DNA of 64,000 nucleotides from Rana temporaria (lineage: Eukaryota; Chordata; Amphibia; Anura; Ranidae), in the NCBI RefSeq assembly GCF_905171775.1, contig NC_053495.1, positions 105,629,409 through 105,693,408 of the forward strand, given 5' to 3'. The notes under the pieces are model-generated. The model was not told where the DNA came from, did no database searches, and worked only from the letters and a program-made list of their open reading frames with translations. Below are positions 9,329 to 20,716 of this stretch, piece after piece; position 1 is the first letter of the stretch; each line of letters begins with the position of its first letter. A program made the translations under genes and the position numbers.

Positions 9329-10208
9329 CAAATAAAAACATAAAAGTCTCAATCATATTTTCTAGACATGAAGATCTACATCAATCATGATGCCCACCAA
9401 AAGAAAAAAAAAACATCAACTGCCCACACATGTCTGGCATCATTGCTTCACTATATCTGAGCAATAGTTCCAGCAGATGACAGCTAATTTAAACAAAGGG
9501 GGCCTTGCACAGGCAATATCATTGACCATATATATGGTCAATAATATCATGGAGATACCATGGTCCTCCCAAAAGTTTTTGGGGGGACCTCACAATTTTT
9601 TTTTACTTTTTTTGCATGGGATTACCCTTAAAATTCTTGTCAGACCTGAAGGTCCTGGCATAAAATTTGGGGGAAACACATTTACGTAACTCACTGGGGC
9701 TGGTGATATCTCCTGCTGCTGTCCCTAACAAACATTGAAAGCAGGAAGCTGCCATGAATAATAGCAGTAGTAATTACATGACGTTTGGCTCATGCCCATC
9801 GAGTTACTGTTTGGCTGTTCATCTGAATGCGCGAACAGCCAAGGTTCAGTTTAAACTTGTGTTTGGAGCAAACCTTAGGCTCATCCCTTGCTTGTTTTTT
9901 CCTTATTGGAATAATTTCATTTTGCTGAAATGCCCTTGACAATTACCAGACTTGGTTATCAGTTACTGTTTAACGCTCCAGCTACATTTTTCATTAGGAA
10001 TGAGCAAATGCCTTAAAATCTGCTTTTCTGCCTATTTGCTAGGTGTAACTTAATCTTAATCTACTTGTTATCATAAAACTCATCTGCAAAAATTGCATTT
10101 TAACATCATGAAGAGAAAGAAAGGGGTGAATGAGGAAGGGTGGAAAGTGGGGGGAATAAGAAGGGGAAATAGGGGAGAAAATTGTCCAAGAGAGCAATGC
10201 ATAACAGT
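9329..10208. other. Unclassified sequence with one dispersed-repeat fragment
   Basis: About 9545-9690 contains a CAGACCTGAAGGTCCTGG near-palindrome in an A/T-rich context. It is related to the repeat at 51180-51310 where CAGACCCTTCAGGTCTGG recurs. The rest shows no gene or repeat I recognise. Confidence 0.45.
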
Positions 10209-11225
10209 TAGACATGTGCAATTAGTTTTGTTCCGAACTGTTTTTTTTACGAATTGAGACGAATTAGTTAATTCTGAAATTTCCGAATTTCCAAATTTTC
10301 CAATTTCGAATTTCCGAAGTTTCCAAAATTTTGAAATTTGAGATTTAGAAATTCAACATTTCGGGAATTCGAAAATCGGAAATTCAAAATTTCTAATTTT
10401 TAGAAATTCGAAAACTCTAAAATTCAGAATATAGAAATTTCCTGAATATTGAAATTTCGGAAATTCGAAAATTTGAAATAAGGACATTTTGGAAATCCAA
10501 TATTTCGGAAATTCAGAAATTCGAAATTTCAGAAATATAAATGAAAATCAGAATATTCTAAAAAAAGAAAATTCAAAAACCTGAAAATCTGAAAATAATA
10601 ACTAACTAATAATAACTTAACTATTACTAAACTATTAAATTATAGTTACTGGAATTTCCTTTCAAATGTGGCTGTTAGTTAACGTAACAAATACAAATTT
10701 ATCTGAATTATCCAAATTAATGAATGCCCTATCTAAACAAATGGAATGGAACGATCTAATAATAATAAATATTACTAATAAAAACGTTTTTATTATAATT
10801 TATTAATTTGTTCCATTCCATTTGTTTAGTTGCATATTCGTTATTTGTATTTGTTACATTCACTAATAGCCAAATTTAAAAGAAAATTCCAATAACTATA
10901 ATTTTATATTTATTATTTGTTAGTTATTTCGAATTTTACAGATTTTTCTTTTTTTTTCACATTTGAAAATTAGAAAATTTGAAAATTTGAAATTCGGATT
11001 TGAAAATCAGAAATTCAAAAAGCAGAAATTCAAAATGCCAAAGTACAGAAAATTCGAAAAGCGAAAATTGAAAATTCCAAAATTCGAAAATTGGAAATAA
11101 AGAAGTTTCGGAAATTCAAAAATTCAAAAGTCGGAAAATTCAAAATTCAGATATGAAAATTCAAAATTCAAAAAGCGGAAGTTCAAAGTTCAAAAATGTG
11201 AAAATCGTAAATTTGAAATTTTTTA
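10209..11225. mobile_element. hAT-like foldback fragment, GAAATTCGAAA-rich
   Basis: It begins TAGACATGTGC, the same terminus as the hAT element at 32491-33451, and is filled with degenerate GAAATTCGAAAATTC units. An imperfect inverted repeat is centred near 10780 (AACAAATGGAATGGAAC against GTTCCATTCCATTTGTT). I find no matching right terminus or 8-bp duplication, so the copy looks truncated. Confidence 0.6.
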
Positions 11226-11565
11226 ACTATATAACCATGACTGGTAATCAGTTATACATATGGTATCATTAAAGTCCACTTTAGCCTCCTTCTAACTCCC
11301 TATACAAAATTTGATGGGATGAAGGTACCAAATTAACCCCCTTTAAAATAGCACATCTACAAAGGCAATGCCCATACCTGAGTTTAGAGGTCAAACAACA
11401 TGTGAAATAAATCACAGGTCTAGGAAAAACACAAGTAACAAGGAGGTAAGAACTACACAGGCAAGAAAACACTGCAGGCTAAATTGTGACAATTGCCCAA
11501 TTAAATAGTGGTTTGAGTTTGGCTTGTAAGTTTGAGATATCCTGTAAGTATGGTATTCCACAACA

Positions 11566-12391
11566 TAGTTTGGTGCAATCTGCATAGACTAAAATGGTAC
11601 TTTTGATCCCGGGTCTATATCATTTATTAATACAGTGTATATTAAAAAGTAAGAGTCCCAGCAATGAAGCTTGGGGTACACTGCCAATAAAATAGACCAT
11701 TCAGGGTATGAATCATTAACCACTATTCTCTGAATGTGGTCTTTTTGACAGTTTTATATCCCTTTACAAATAGATTTTTCCAAGCCGGTAGACTTTACCT
11801 TACATATTAGCTGTGTTTTGGGAACTGTGCCTAACGCTTTTGAAAAATCCAAATATACAACATCCATAGCCACTCCTTTATCTGAGGTTTTGCTTTACTC
11901 CTCATAAAAATAAATCAGATTTCTTTGACAACTTCTGTTTTTCATGAATCTATGCTGTCTATTGCCTAAAATATTTTTTTTCCCCGCAAAAATGTATCTA
12001 TCTTTAATAAACTTTCCAGTACCTTCCCAACTATAGAAGTCAAACTTACAAGTCCTTAGTTTATTGGTAAAGACTTTGATCCCTTTTTAAATATAGGCAC
12101 CAAATTGGCCGTATGCCAATCCAGTGGTACTAAGCCAGTCATTAAAGGGTCTATGTGTGTGTATGCCATCTGGTCCCAGTGCTTTACTCACCTTTATTGT
12201 ATCTAAATATTTCTAGACCATATCAATTTTGAGCCATAGTGATTAATTTGTCAAAATCATCCCCATTATGGACTTGAGCGCCCCTATGCTCCTTTGAATA
12301 CACAGACAAATGTACCTTTTTTTTGTCCCCAATCACCCACTCTAAATAATTATGTAAAGGGCCTACATGCACAGACCTGACCTCTTTACTA
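11566..12391 (-). pseudogene. CR1/L2-like LINE reverse transcriptase, degenerate
   Basis: Minus-strand translation shows reverse-transcriptase blocks in order: KALGPDGI near 12175, a FKKG...VSLTSIVGKVLE block near 12050, then VYLDFSKALGTVP near 11840 and INDIDPGSK near 11610. These match the CR1/L2 group, where the second block reads LDFSKAFDTVP. Stops and frameshifts are frequent and the FADD box is not recoverable. The upstream part is cut by the TTAA MITE at 12392. 11226-11565 to its left shows nothing recognisable. Confidence 0.75.
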
Positions 12392-13460
12392 TTAAAGCAG
12401 TTCTATAGTGATTTTTGTTTTGTGCCACCTGTAAAGGAAAAAGCATAATGAGCTAGTATGCACTGCATACTAGCTCATTATGAAATACTTACCTTAGAAC
12501 GAGGCCTCTGTATCTCTGCCGGTCCACGACGAGGGAGATGACATTTTTCCCTTGGCGTGTCTACCGGGTATCGCGGCTCCAGCGCTGTGAGTGGCTGGAG
12601 CCGCAATGTCGTCACTCCCATGCATGCACGCGGGAGACTTCTTTCTTTTTTTTTTTTTTGTTAAAACGTTTTTATTAAGTATTCAGCAATCAATACAACC
12701 AATTACAATACTGGATGCAACCAGCAGTACATTACGTAAGGCAAAAGGATAGATACAAACAAGCAAGATTAGACCGTGTCAATCGTAGAGATGGTACAGA
12801 TACAGCATGTAAGCAACTGGTCATACATTGTCGAGAGACATAGGGAAGGAGAGTACATTAGAATGTTGACACGTCCACGAGCCCAGGTAGGGCCCCCACC
12901 ACCCGCCCACCCCTTAGGGAGCTGTCTGTGGACGGAGTGAGGCCCCAGGGCACGGGACTCAATCAGTAAGTGGGGTGGAGAGTTGGGGAGAAAAAAAAAG
13001 GGGGGGGAGACATCCAGGAGGGAAGGAAGAGCTCAGTTGTGCAAGGTATGTAGACGGCAATGCCTGTGTCAGCAGGGGGTGGTGGATCCACTGAGGCCAA
13101 GGACTCCCTGTAATGAATCCAGCAGGCCCATGTTTCTCGAAATGTATCATGTGTGTCATTAGCACGGTGGATAAGTTGTTCCATATCTTCAATTCTATTC
13201 CGGGAGACTTCTTTCCAGCAAGGTCTGGCGTCTGCCGGGCCTTAAGCCGAGAATCCCCTGTGTGCATGCGCCGCTGCATTCAGCTGCTCATTGCAAGGGG
13301 AATATCTCCTAAACCGTAAGGGTTTAGGAGATATTTTTTTTACCTACAGGTAAGCCTTATTATAGGCCTATAGGCTTATTATTTTTACCTACAGGTAAGC
13401 CTTATTTTAGGCTTACCTGTAGGTAAAAGTAAAAAAAAAAAGACTATACAACCCCTTTAA
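12392..13460. mobile_element. TTAA-flanked MITE, family B relative, carrying a LINE insertion
   Basis: TTAA lies at 12392-12395 and 13457-13460, with termini AAGCAGTTCTATAGT and ACTATACAACCCCTT in inverted orientation. The interior has the ATGAGCTAGTATGC hairpin near 12450 and a palindrome (TTACCTACAGGTAAGCC/GGCTTACCTGTAGGTAA) near 13391-13427. A LINE 3' end is inserted at 12646-13200. The MITE itself sits in the CR1-like LINE remains. Confidence 0.8.
12646..13200 (-). mobile_element. 5'-truncated L1/Tx1-type LINE 3' end
   Basis: The element is flanked by a perfect 15-bp duplication CGGGAGACTTCTTTC (12631-12645 and 13201-13215). A T-rich run at 12646-12659 is the poly(A) tail of a minus-strand insertion. 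The first part encodes about 70 codons (minus, ending near 12963) whose RIEDMEQLIHRANDT-like text resembles the C-terminus of L1/Tx1 ORF2. The rest is 3' UTR. Confidence 0.8.
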
Positions 13461-13990
13461 TGTATTTGAAGATTTTTTCAAGATTTGTCCTACTTGCTCT
13501 ACATTTTTGTGGTCTTTATTTCCTTCTTACACAATCTGTTTTATTCTTTGTAATCTTTAAATTATAATCTTGTTCCTTAATTTGTATTATTTATAGCTTT
13601 TTTAACTTTGGCTGTGAGCCACAGGTTTTATTTTTAGCCTTTGAACTTATTATAAAATATATAAGGGCCCAAGTACCAAAAGACAGTGATGCAGATACTA
13701 AAAGGTAATGATAATAATAATAACTTCATGAAAATGTCATGGATAGGAAATATTATCACAAGACTGAAGTAGCTGCAGTGTAAATTGATGTAAACAATTG
13801 ATAGATACTGTAATACAGAATAAACTGCGCTAAATGCTACATACAACAAAATTAATTATGAAACACTAAATTAAATAAATAAATAAAACGCACTTAAAAA
13901 AACGACAACCACTGGAAAAAGTCTCCAGTAAAAAAAGTGCTTGTGCTGTTGGAACAGTATTGAAGGTCTCATACACAGTGCTGTGACTTG
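13461..13990. other. AT-rich sequence, possibly the rest of the CR1-like LINE
   Basis: The first 180 bp (TTTGAAGATTTTTTCAAG and onward) look like a continuation of the LINE cut by the TTAA MITE. I could not confirm it by translation. Beyond that I see no gene. Confidence 0.35.
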
Positions 13991-14611
13991 AAATATGGAT
14001 GAAAAATTCAATGCTCCTTATGTGCTTAAATAGGGTGCCCCCCTAGTAGATGTGCACTCACCCTTGGGATTAGACCAACTATTGCTAGTTAGGTCAGATG
14101 TGTTTGTGGGGCAACCCCTGTAGGTATCCTCTGGAACAGAGGTTGCATATGGTAAATAATCCTCATGTGATTAGATTTAATAGAACAAGCCTCATTGCGC
14201 AGTACCGTTTAAAAAAAACGTTATTCCAAAAGATTAAAAGAAGGTATTCAACTCACATGTAAGAGTGCCTGATATCCTGGCACCCGGAGTAAAGTAAAGT
14301 AAAGCAGGTAAAAAAGTAATTCATGAAAACTGCCGGATCAATACATGAACCTGCTGTCGCAGTGAGGGCTCGATTTCCTGGTTTGGACGTTTAAGTGGAA
14401 GTGTGTCACGATCACGTGACTCAACCTCTATGCATTTCGGCCTATCTTCAAGAAGTTGCAATTCCACCATTTTGGTTGGGGGCATAAATACCCTCAACCC
14501 GAATCACATGTCAAAACGTATCCAATAACGTTGCTATACCTGCTATTAACTTGCTCACAATCTAATTACAAATGCATTGGTTGGCAGTATAATAAACAAA
14601 ATGGAAGATAT
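13991..14611 (-). mobile_element. Probable Penelope-like element terminal region
   Basis: On the minus strand, near 14428-14458, the text CTTGAAGATAGGCCGAAATGC resembles a degenerate hammerhead core (CUGANGA ... GAAA), as carried by Penelope-like terminal repeats. The reverse-transcriptase remnant of such an element lies directly to the right on the same strand. Placement is inferred from this neighbourhood and the boundaries are not defined. Confidence 0.5.
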
Positions 14612-14915
14612 AATTTAAAAGATATGATAAAATATAAAAAAAATTATAAAATGGTGAAAAAAGTAGTCAGGAACACCCAAAACAATGCATATATCAGTGT
14701 TCTTGAAATGAGTTTTGGTTAAAAGATTGTCACCATCTTTAAATATATGCGAGTCCAAAAAATCAGCCTGTTGCTCATGCACATTGACCGTAAATTTCAT
14801 TCCTTCTGGTTTCGATTGATGTGTTAAATAAATATAATAAATATTATTTATTACTTCATCGTCCCACTTATTGAGAAAAATATTAGCAACACTAGGGGCA
14901 TATTTGGCTCCCATA
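14612..14915 (-). pseudogene. Penelope-like reverse-transcriptase fragment
   Basis: The minus-strand frame starts MGAKYAPSVANIFLNKWDD, which fits the Penelope RT motif MG...AP..AN. It then runs into a QADFLDSHIFKDGDNLLTKT segment that matches the later FLD...D...T block. The YIDD catalytic segment between them is missing, so there is an internal deletion. The end is frame-shifted and AT-rich. Confidence 0.75.
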
Positions 14916-14942
14916 GAGACCCATTTGATCTGATTGTAGTGC

Positions 14943-15254
14943 TGCCCTCCAAAAATCCGATCGTGCCCAACACGGTGACGTAAAACACAACGATGTGCAG
15001 AGAAAAATGAAATTCAATGATTTCGAGCATGCGTCGACTTGATTGTGAGCATGCGTGGATTTTTGAATGATGGATTTCCCCACAGACGATCATTTTTTTC
15101 TATTGTTTTTTTAACCATACGAAAAATTTAAAACAGGTTCTATTTTTTTCACAGATGGGAAAACAACTGATGGTTCCCACACACGATTGGTTCGTCCGAT
15201 GAAATCGGTCCATCGGTCCGTTTTCATCAGACAAACAGATCGTGTGTACAGGGC
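14943..15254. mobile_element. Half of a Harbinger-type MITE
   Basis: It contains GTGACGTAAAACACAACGATGTG, CATGCGTCGACTTGATT and a right end CGATCTGTTTG...CGTGTGTACAGGGCA. These match the interior and right half of the intact MITE at 25339-25758. The left terminus is missing. Confidence 0.7.
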
Positions 15255-15931
15255 ATTACTCACCAAAGATTGGAGGTACACATCAATGTACTCACCCAAT
15301 CTTGTGAATGATGAGTTTATCCCACTCAGTATTGGTCTACCTGATGGTTTCTCTGCGTTTGCACCTTAGGAACTTTGTATAGCACAATAACTTACTGTAA
15401 CCATAATAGTGCAAAGAATCATTTATCTTGTAATTGTTCACTATAAACAGTATGTAAATGCTTTATTAATGTTAATCAGTGAATTTCAGTTTATATCTTG
15501 AAATTCCTATGTGTAAAAATGTTCTTGGAGAAAATAACAAGCTTTTAAGATTAGCAATCATAATAAAAATTGTAACAAGCTTCAATATTAACTAAATCCA
15601 GATAAAAAAAAAAGAAACAGAATAATTAAAAAGTTAGATGTATCACTAGAGAGGGGATTGTTAAAATTCTTATTTTTTCTATTTACCATTGGAGAGTTAT
15701 CCCTTCACTGTCTGTCAAAGAGACACAACAGGAATCTCTCCAAAGTGAAAATAAATCTCTCTTAGTCAGTTGTCATGGGAGCTGGTGTTTAAAGTGATTT
15801 AAATAATTTAAATGATGGGAATAAGAACCAGCATTAATTATTTGGGATTTTTTGTCAGTTATAAATGATGGTACATACATACATCATACACGACTTTGAG
15901 TTTTAAAAAGCATGTAATCATGTAATACTAT
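15255..15931. other. Unclassified intergenic sequence
   Basis: AT-rich, with no recognised gene or repeat. It ends with CTAT, the left target-site copy of the solo LTR. Confidence 0.4.
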
Positions 15932-17085
15932 TGTAGTGGGGTATCGCCCTTTCTGATGTGATACAAAAGACTACCATTGCTGATCGTGAAGGATTTCAGC
16001 TCCCTCCTGTGGCCGAGTTAGGTTATAGCCATCTGTTTACTTTTCATTCTGGTACCGCAGAGAATGTTGGGGGATTGAGTGCAGAAGGAGAAGAGACTCC
16101 ATTTGCCCTGGCCTGTAATAAACTACATTACCCAGAGAGCAGCTGTGCCACCCCAAGATGATTTGCCTTCCGCACCGCCTGCTGGGGGAGGTAATTTAAG
16201 GGAGAGGACGTATTTGGCGCGCTCTTTCGGGACTACCTCTTCGACCCAGGAGGAGACTTCAGGAGTGGCTCCACGGGGAGTAGGTCGCAGTTGAGGCCTA
16301 CATACGCCCGGGCGGAGCGGCTTTGAGGAGACAGAGTTTCTGCCAGAGTCATCGGACGAGATCCCAGTAACCCTGCGACCTGTCTGAGAACCGGAGACTG
16401 CTGATCGACCGGACTGTGTGTCATAGAAGGACAAGGCCTGAACTGATTGGGTGAGACGGGCACTTGCCCGAAAGTACTGATTGTCTTGCGGAAGGGCCGC
16501 TTGTGGATGTCAATCTTTGTGGTTTGACTATTCAGGAAACTTCTAGCAGTTTACTATTACCCTTTTTTGGATTATAAATTGTTCTTTGAGCGCCAATGCA
16601 TGCCAACGCACAAGTGCACAAACTATTAGCAGGAGACTGTATTGAAGTTTGGCCTGGGAAGCCAGGTCATTCTGATTAGCTATAGATATAGGGCCAGATT
16701 CACGTAGATCGGCGCATCTTTATACTGGCGTAGCGCATCTCATATGTGCTACGCCGACATAACTCAGAGAGGCAAGTACAGTATTCACAATGCACTTGCT
16801 CCTAACGTTGCACCGGCGTAAAGTCATTTCGTAGGCGTAAGCCAGCATAAGTGTAAGTGGGTGTGACCTTATGCAAATGATGGTCCGAGTGTGGAGCAGT
16901 GTTTTACACCCGGCGTATCATGAACGGAGCATGCGCATGCTCACAACTATGCAGGCGCAACTTCCTGGGATACGCTGCCCCCCTGGCTTATGCCGAGCCC
17001 ATAAATACGCCCAGACATGCGCCCGTCTGGCGCAAAAGTACATCCTGCTTGTTTCCCCCCTGAAGCAAGGTATTTTTGCTGAGCG

Positions 17086-18418
17086 ATGGCGGCAGCTGGA
17101 AATGGAGGCAAGGAGAGGAGGAAGAAAAACTTTTCAAAGGAGGAGAAGGCTATAATTATTGCTGGAATAGCCAAATGTGATAAATGCCTCCATGGTGCCC
17201 ACAGTTCCCAGACCAGCAAGGCACGTAAGAAGGAGATCTTGGAGGAGATCAGCCTGCAGGTCAATGCTGTAGGGAATGAGAGCAGGACCCCCGATGATGT
17301 GAGCAAAAAAATCAATGACCTGAAACGTCAGGTCTGTGAGAAGCTGGCCCTTATGAGGAAGCATGCCAGGAGCACGGGAGGAGGACCAGCCTCATCTCTG
17401 TGGTTGACGGATGAGGAGGAGGCCATCACCCAATGTCTGCAACGTGAGCAGGTGGAGGGCATGGAGGGATTTGATTCCGGTGACCAGTCCTTGAGGACAG
17501 GTAAGTGTGTTTTATCCCCTATCCGGTGTGTAGCATGTGAGGGGGTGGAAGGGAACATGTGACAAGTGTGTGGGTCCACCAACATGTGAATGTTTTATGT
17601 CATCCACAGATGTGCTAGAGGGAGCTGGGCCGTCGTCAGCTGCTGGGCGACCCACGCCATCCCAGGAGGAGAGTGCCCATACCTCTTCTCTGGAGGAAGT
17701 AGTGGAGGAGCATGGGGACCTGGAGGAAGTTGTGTACCTTGTTGAGGAGGATCCCATCATCCCTGGACCCTCCCAAACCTCCTCCCCCATCAGGGGAAGA
17801 CCCTCACCCTCCTCCACCATCAGGGGAACCCACTCACCCTCCTCCCCCATCAGGGAAAGGTCCTCACCCTCCTCCACCATCAGGGGAAGCTCCTCAAGGG
17901 CCTCCCCATATACACGGCCCCAAGCCTCTCCTGCCCCCTGGAAGGCTACCCGCAAGACCAGGGGTGTTCCTGAAGCCATCCAGGAGAATCTTGCCAGGGA
18001 TCAGGCCCATCAGACCCGCCATATGGGTGCTGTAGCCCGGGACCTGCGACGTGTCGCAGACAGACTGGCCTCCTCGGCACAGATTAATGACAGTCTGCAG
18101 GATGTCAGTAGTAACTGTGCAACTGTGGTCACCTGCATTGGTGAGCTGCAGGCCACGACATCATGCCTTGTGACAGAGGTCAAGAGCCTGACAGTGGCTG
18201 TAAAGGCCAATACGGCTGCCATCGAGGCGGAGTGGAGGCAAAGGAGGCGCCACCAGCAGCACACCACCACCCACCAGCTGCGGATGCAGGCTGAGACAAA
18301 TGCGGTCCTCACCCACATTGCAATTGATTGCCTTTTTTGGATTATGTTTGCTCAGGTGATGAGCGTTTTTTTTTCTTTATGCTCAGGTATGAGCGTTTTT
18401 TTCTTTATGCTCAGATGA
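17086..18418 (+). CDS. Harbinger Myb/SANT-like DNA-binding accessory protein (two exons)
   Basis: Exon 1 is 17086-17500 and exon 2 is 17610-18418. The intron has a GTAAGT donor and a CCACAG acceptor, and the joined frame is open for 407 codons. Residues about 12-95 form the Myb/SANT-like domain related to NAIF1 and to the second protein of Harbinger elements (FSKEEKAIIIAGI, VNAVGNESRTPDDV, KKINDLKR). A Ser/Pro-rich middle encoded by 30-bp repeats follows, then a helical region with heptad-like spacing (about residues 240-340). Known role: it binds transposon ends and helps the transposase into the nucleus. The hydrophobic C-terminus (FWIMFAQV...) differs from copy 2 and may come from a rearranged end. 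Confidence 0.75.
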
Positions 18419-18729
18419 TGAGCAATTTTCTGTAGTAGTGAATGCATACGGTCAGTAGTGCAGGCTACAGTGTGACTGGTGTGTGAATGTGGGGGTGACA
18501 TACCTGCCAGCAAGGTGTGTCACCCTGGGTCGTCAGAAGAGGTTATCCCTACGACCGTGTGAATGTGGTATGAATGGTCAGCGACACCATTGGGGCCTTG
18601 GCGTGGTGTTGCTTCTCCCAAGTCCTGCATGGTGGACTTGGGCTAATCCAATGTGAGGTGGATGTGGTGTGTGTGAGCTAGGAACCACAGTGGTGTGCAT
18701 TGTCCTTGTGCCATGCTGAATGTATGTGT

Positions 18730-19603
18730 TTAACGTGCAAAGATACGTTCCACAAGGCTGACTGCTGTTCCCTCAGCAGACGGGGTAGCCTCGGTTAGGG
18801 GGGGACTGTCTGGCTCTGGGGTCAGGTAATCACATATGTCAATCTCCAGGCCCTTTCTCATGGTGTGGTTGTGCAGCACGCAACATGCACCGATGATCTG
18901 GCACACAAAGTTTGGGGAATACAACAGGGTACCCCCGGAATTATCCAGGCATCGAAAAAGGGGACTTCAGGAGGCCAAATGTTTGCTCCACCACTGCACA
19001 GGTACATGTGCAGCATTGTATTTTCTCTCTCCTCTGGTTTGGGGATTCCGGTATGGAGTCATGAGATGGGGCCCAAGTGCATATACAGAGTCACCTGGAA
19101 GAGAAAAGACAGGAGGATGTTAGTCGTGCATGTGCCCCTCGTGATGTCTGCATTATGGGGTCGAACAGTCATGCCTGACACCCATGTCACTCACCAACCA
19201 GCCAGCTGTCCCTGTACACGTTCTGTTCGAATTCTGTTGGGATGTTGCTTTGACGGAATATGTAGCTGTCGTGGCTGGACCCGGGCTGTTTGGCACGGAC
19301 GTGCCATATGAGGCATTGGGCATCGGCTATCACCTGTACGTTGATGGAATGCCACTGCTTACGATTACGGTATATGTGCTCTGTGGCATGGGGGGGCCGT
19401 GGTGCCACATGTGTGCAATCAATGGCCCCCATGGTGCGTGGGAATCCTGCAATTCTGTCGAAATCCTGCATTGCCTTCTGCCGCAGGTGCTCATGGGTGG
19501 GTTTGATGATGTGGTGGGACATGCGTGTCAGGATTGCGGGGACAACCTGGTGCACACATCTGCTCATGGTGGATTGTGACATCCCAGCCACGAATCCACT
19601 TGT
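18730..19603 (-). pseudogene. Harbinger 1 DDE transposase, 5'-truncated
   Basis: The remaining part of exon 1 (19195-19603) reads GMSQSTMSRCVHQVVPAIL, then GAIDCTHV with the first catalytic Asp, HSINVQVIADA with the second Asp, and PGSSHDSY. A GTGAGT donor at 19194 and a TTCCAG acceptor just above 19094 define an intron of about 100 bp. Exon 2 (18730-19094) has a frameshift and stop through the region that should carry the catalytic Glu, but ends in an open frame LLYSPNFVCQIIGACCVLHN. The N-terminal half present in copy 2 is deleted. It cannot encode an active enzyme. Confidence 0.85.
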
Positions 19604-20716
19604 TGTACAACTTACGTGCACCGCGCGTAGCTTGCACCGGACGCACGCACGTTCGTGAATCGCCGTATCTCCCTCATTTGCATATTTGAATAGGAAATCA
19701 ATGGGTGCGCCAGATGCGTCCAGCGTAAATATGCGCCCACGATACGCTGGCGTAGAAAAGTTACGTCGGTCGGAAGAAGCCTATTTTCAGGCGTATCTAG
19801 TTCTGTGGGTACAGCGCAGAGATACGACGGTGCACATTTAGACTTACGCGGCGTATCTCGAGATACGTTGGCGTAAGTCCTACATGAATCTGGCCCAAAG
19901 TACTTAAAGGGTCACTAAAGGAATTTTTTGTTTAGCTAAATAGCTTCCTTTACCTTACTGCAGTCCTGGTTTCATGTCCTCATTGTTCGTTTTTGCTTTG
20001 AAGTAGCTGTAATCCTTCTCTGATCTCCACACTTCCTGCTTGTCTGGCTCCTTATGAAAAAACTCATGCGAGCTTCTCACTGTGGTCCAAGATCAAGAAG
20101 GTGTGATTACTGTGTGTCTAAAACTCCTCAGATTCATTTTAAAAACAAACACTGCCCTGGATTTGTTTGTTTTTGTTCTGTGTGTCTCTGTACTTCACAG
20201 AAACATGAAACTAGTTTAAAAACTAAACTAAACTGCAGGCACATTATATGATTGATTTTTATCTATTTTTAATAATTTTTAAAAGAAATTAGTTAACTAT
20301 ATTTGGGTAGATTCAGGTAGATTGGCGCATCTTTATACCGGCGTAGCGCATCTCATTTGCGATACGCCGACGTATATCAGAGAGGCAAGTACAGTATTTC
20401 ACAATGCACTTGCTCCTAACGTTGCGCCGGCGTAACTTAATTTCGTCGGCGTAAGCCGGCGTAAGTGTAAGTGGGTGTGACCTTATGCAAATGATGGTCG
20501 GAACGTGGAGTAGTGAGATACGCCCAGCGTATCCTGAACGGAGCATGCGCAGTGAAGTGGACGTATGATCGCTCCCCTGTGCGCATGCTCACAACTACGC
20601 CGGCCCAACTTCCTGGGATGCGTCGAGCCTATAAATATGCCCAGACATGCGCCCGTCCGGCGCAAAAAGTACATCCTGATTTTTCCCCCCTATAGGGAAA
20701 GTACTTTTGCTGAGCA

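Larger units (their letters stand above)
16691..19896. mobile_element. PIF/Harbinger transposon 1 (two genes, truncated transposase)
   Basis: Termini GGGCCAGATTCACGTAG and CTACATGAATCTGGCCC are inverted. Flanks are ATA and AAA, an imperfect 3-bp duplication. It carries a Myb/SANT-like gene on the plus strand and a DDE transposase on the minus strand, converging, which is the usual two-gene Harbinger arrangement. The transposase has lost its 5' part by a deletion near 19603 that joins it to the right subterminal region. It is closely related to the element at 20305-24865. Confidence 0.9.

Noticed and set aside
18865..19658. Plus-strand frames of 95-148 codons over the Harbinger 1 transposase, and their counterparts at 22713-23457
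   Set aside because: Antisense shadows of the conserved transposase on the minus strand.
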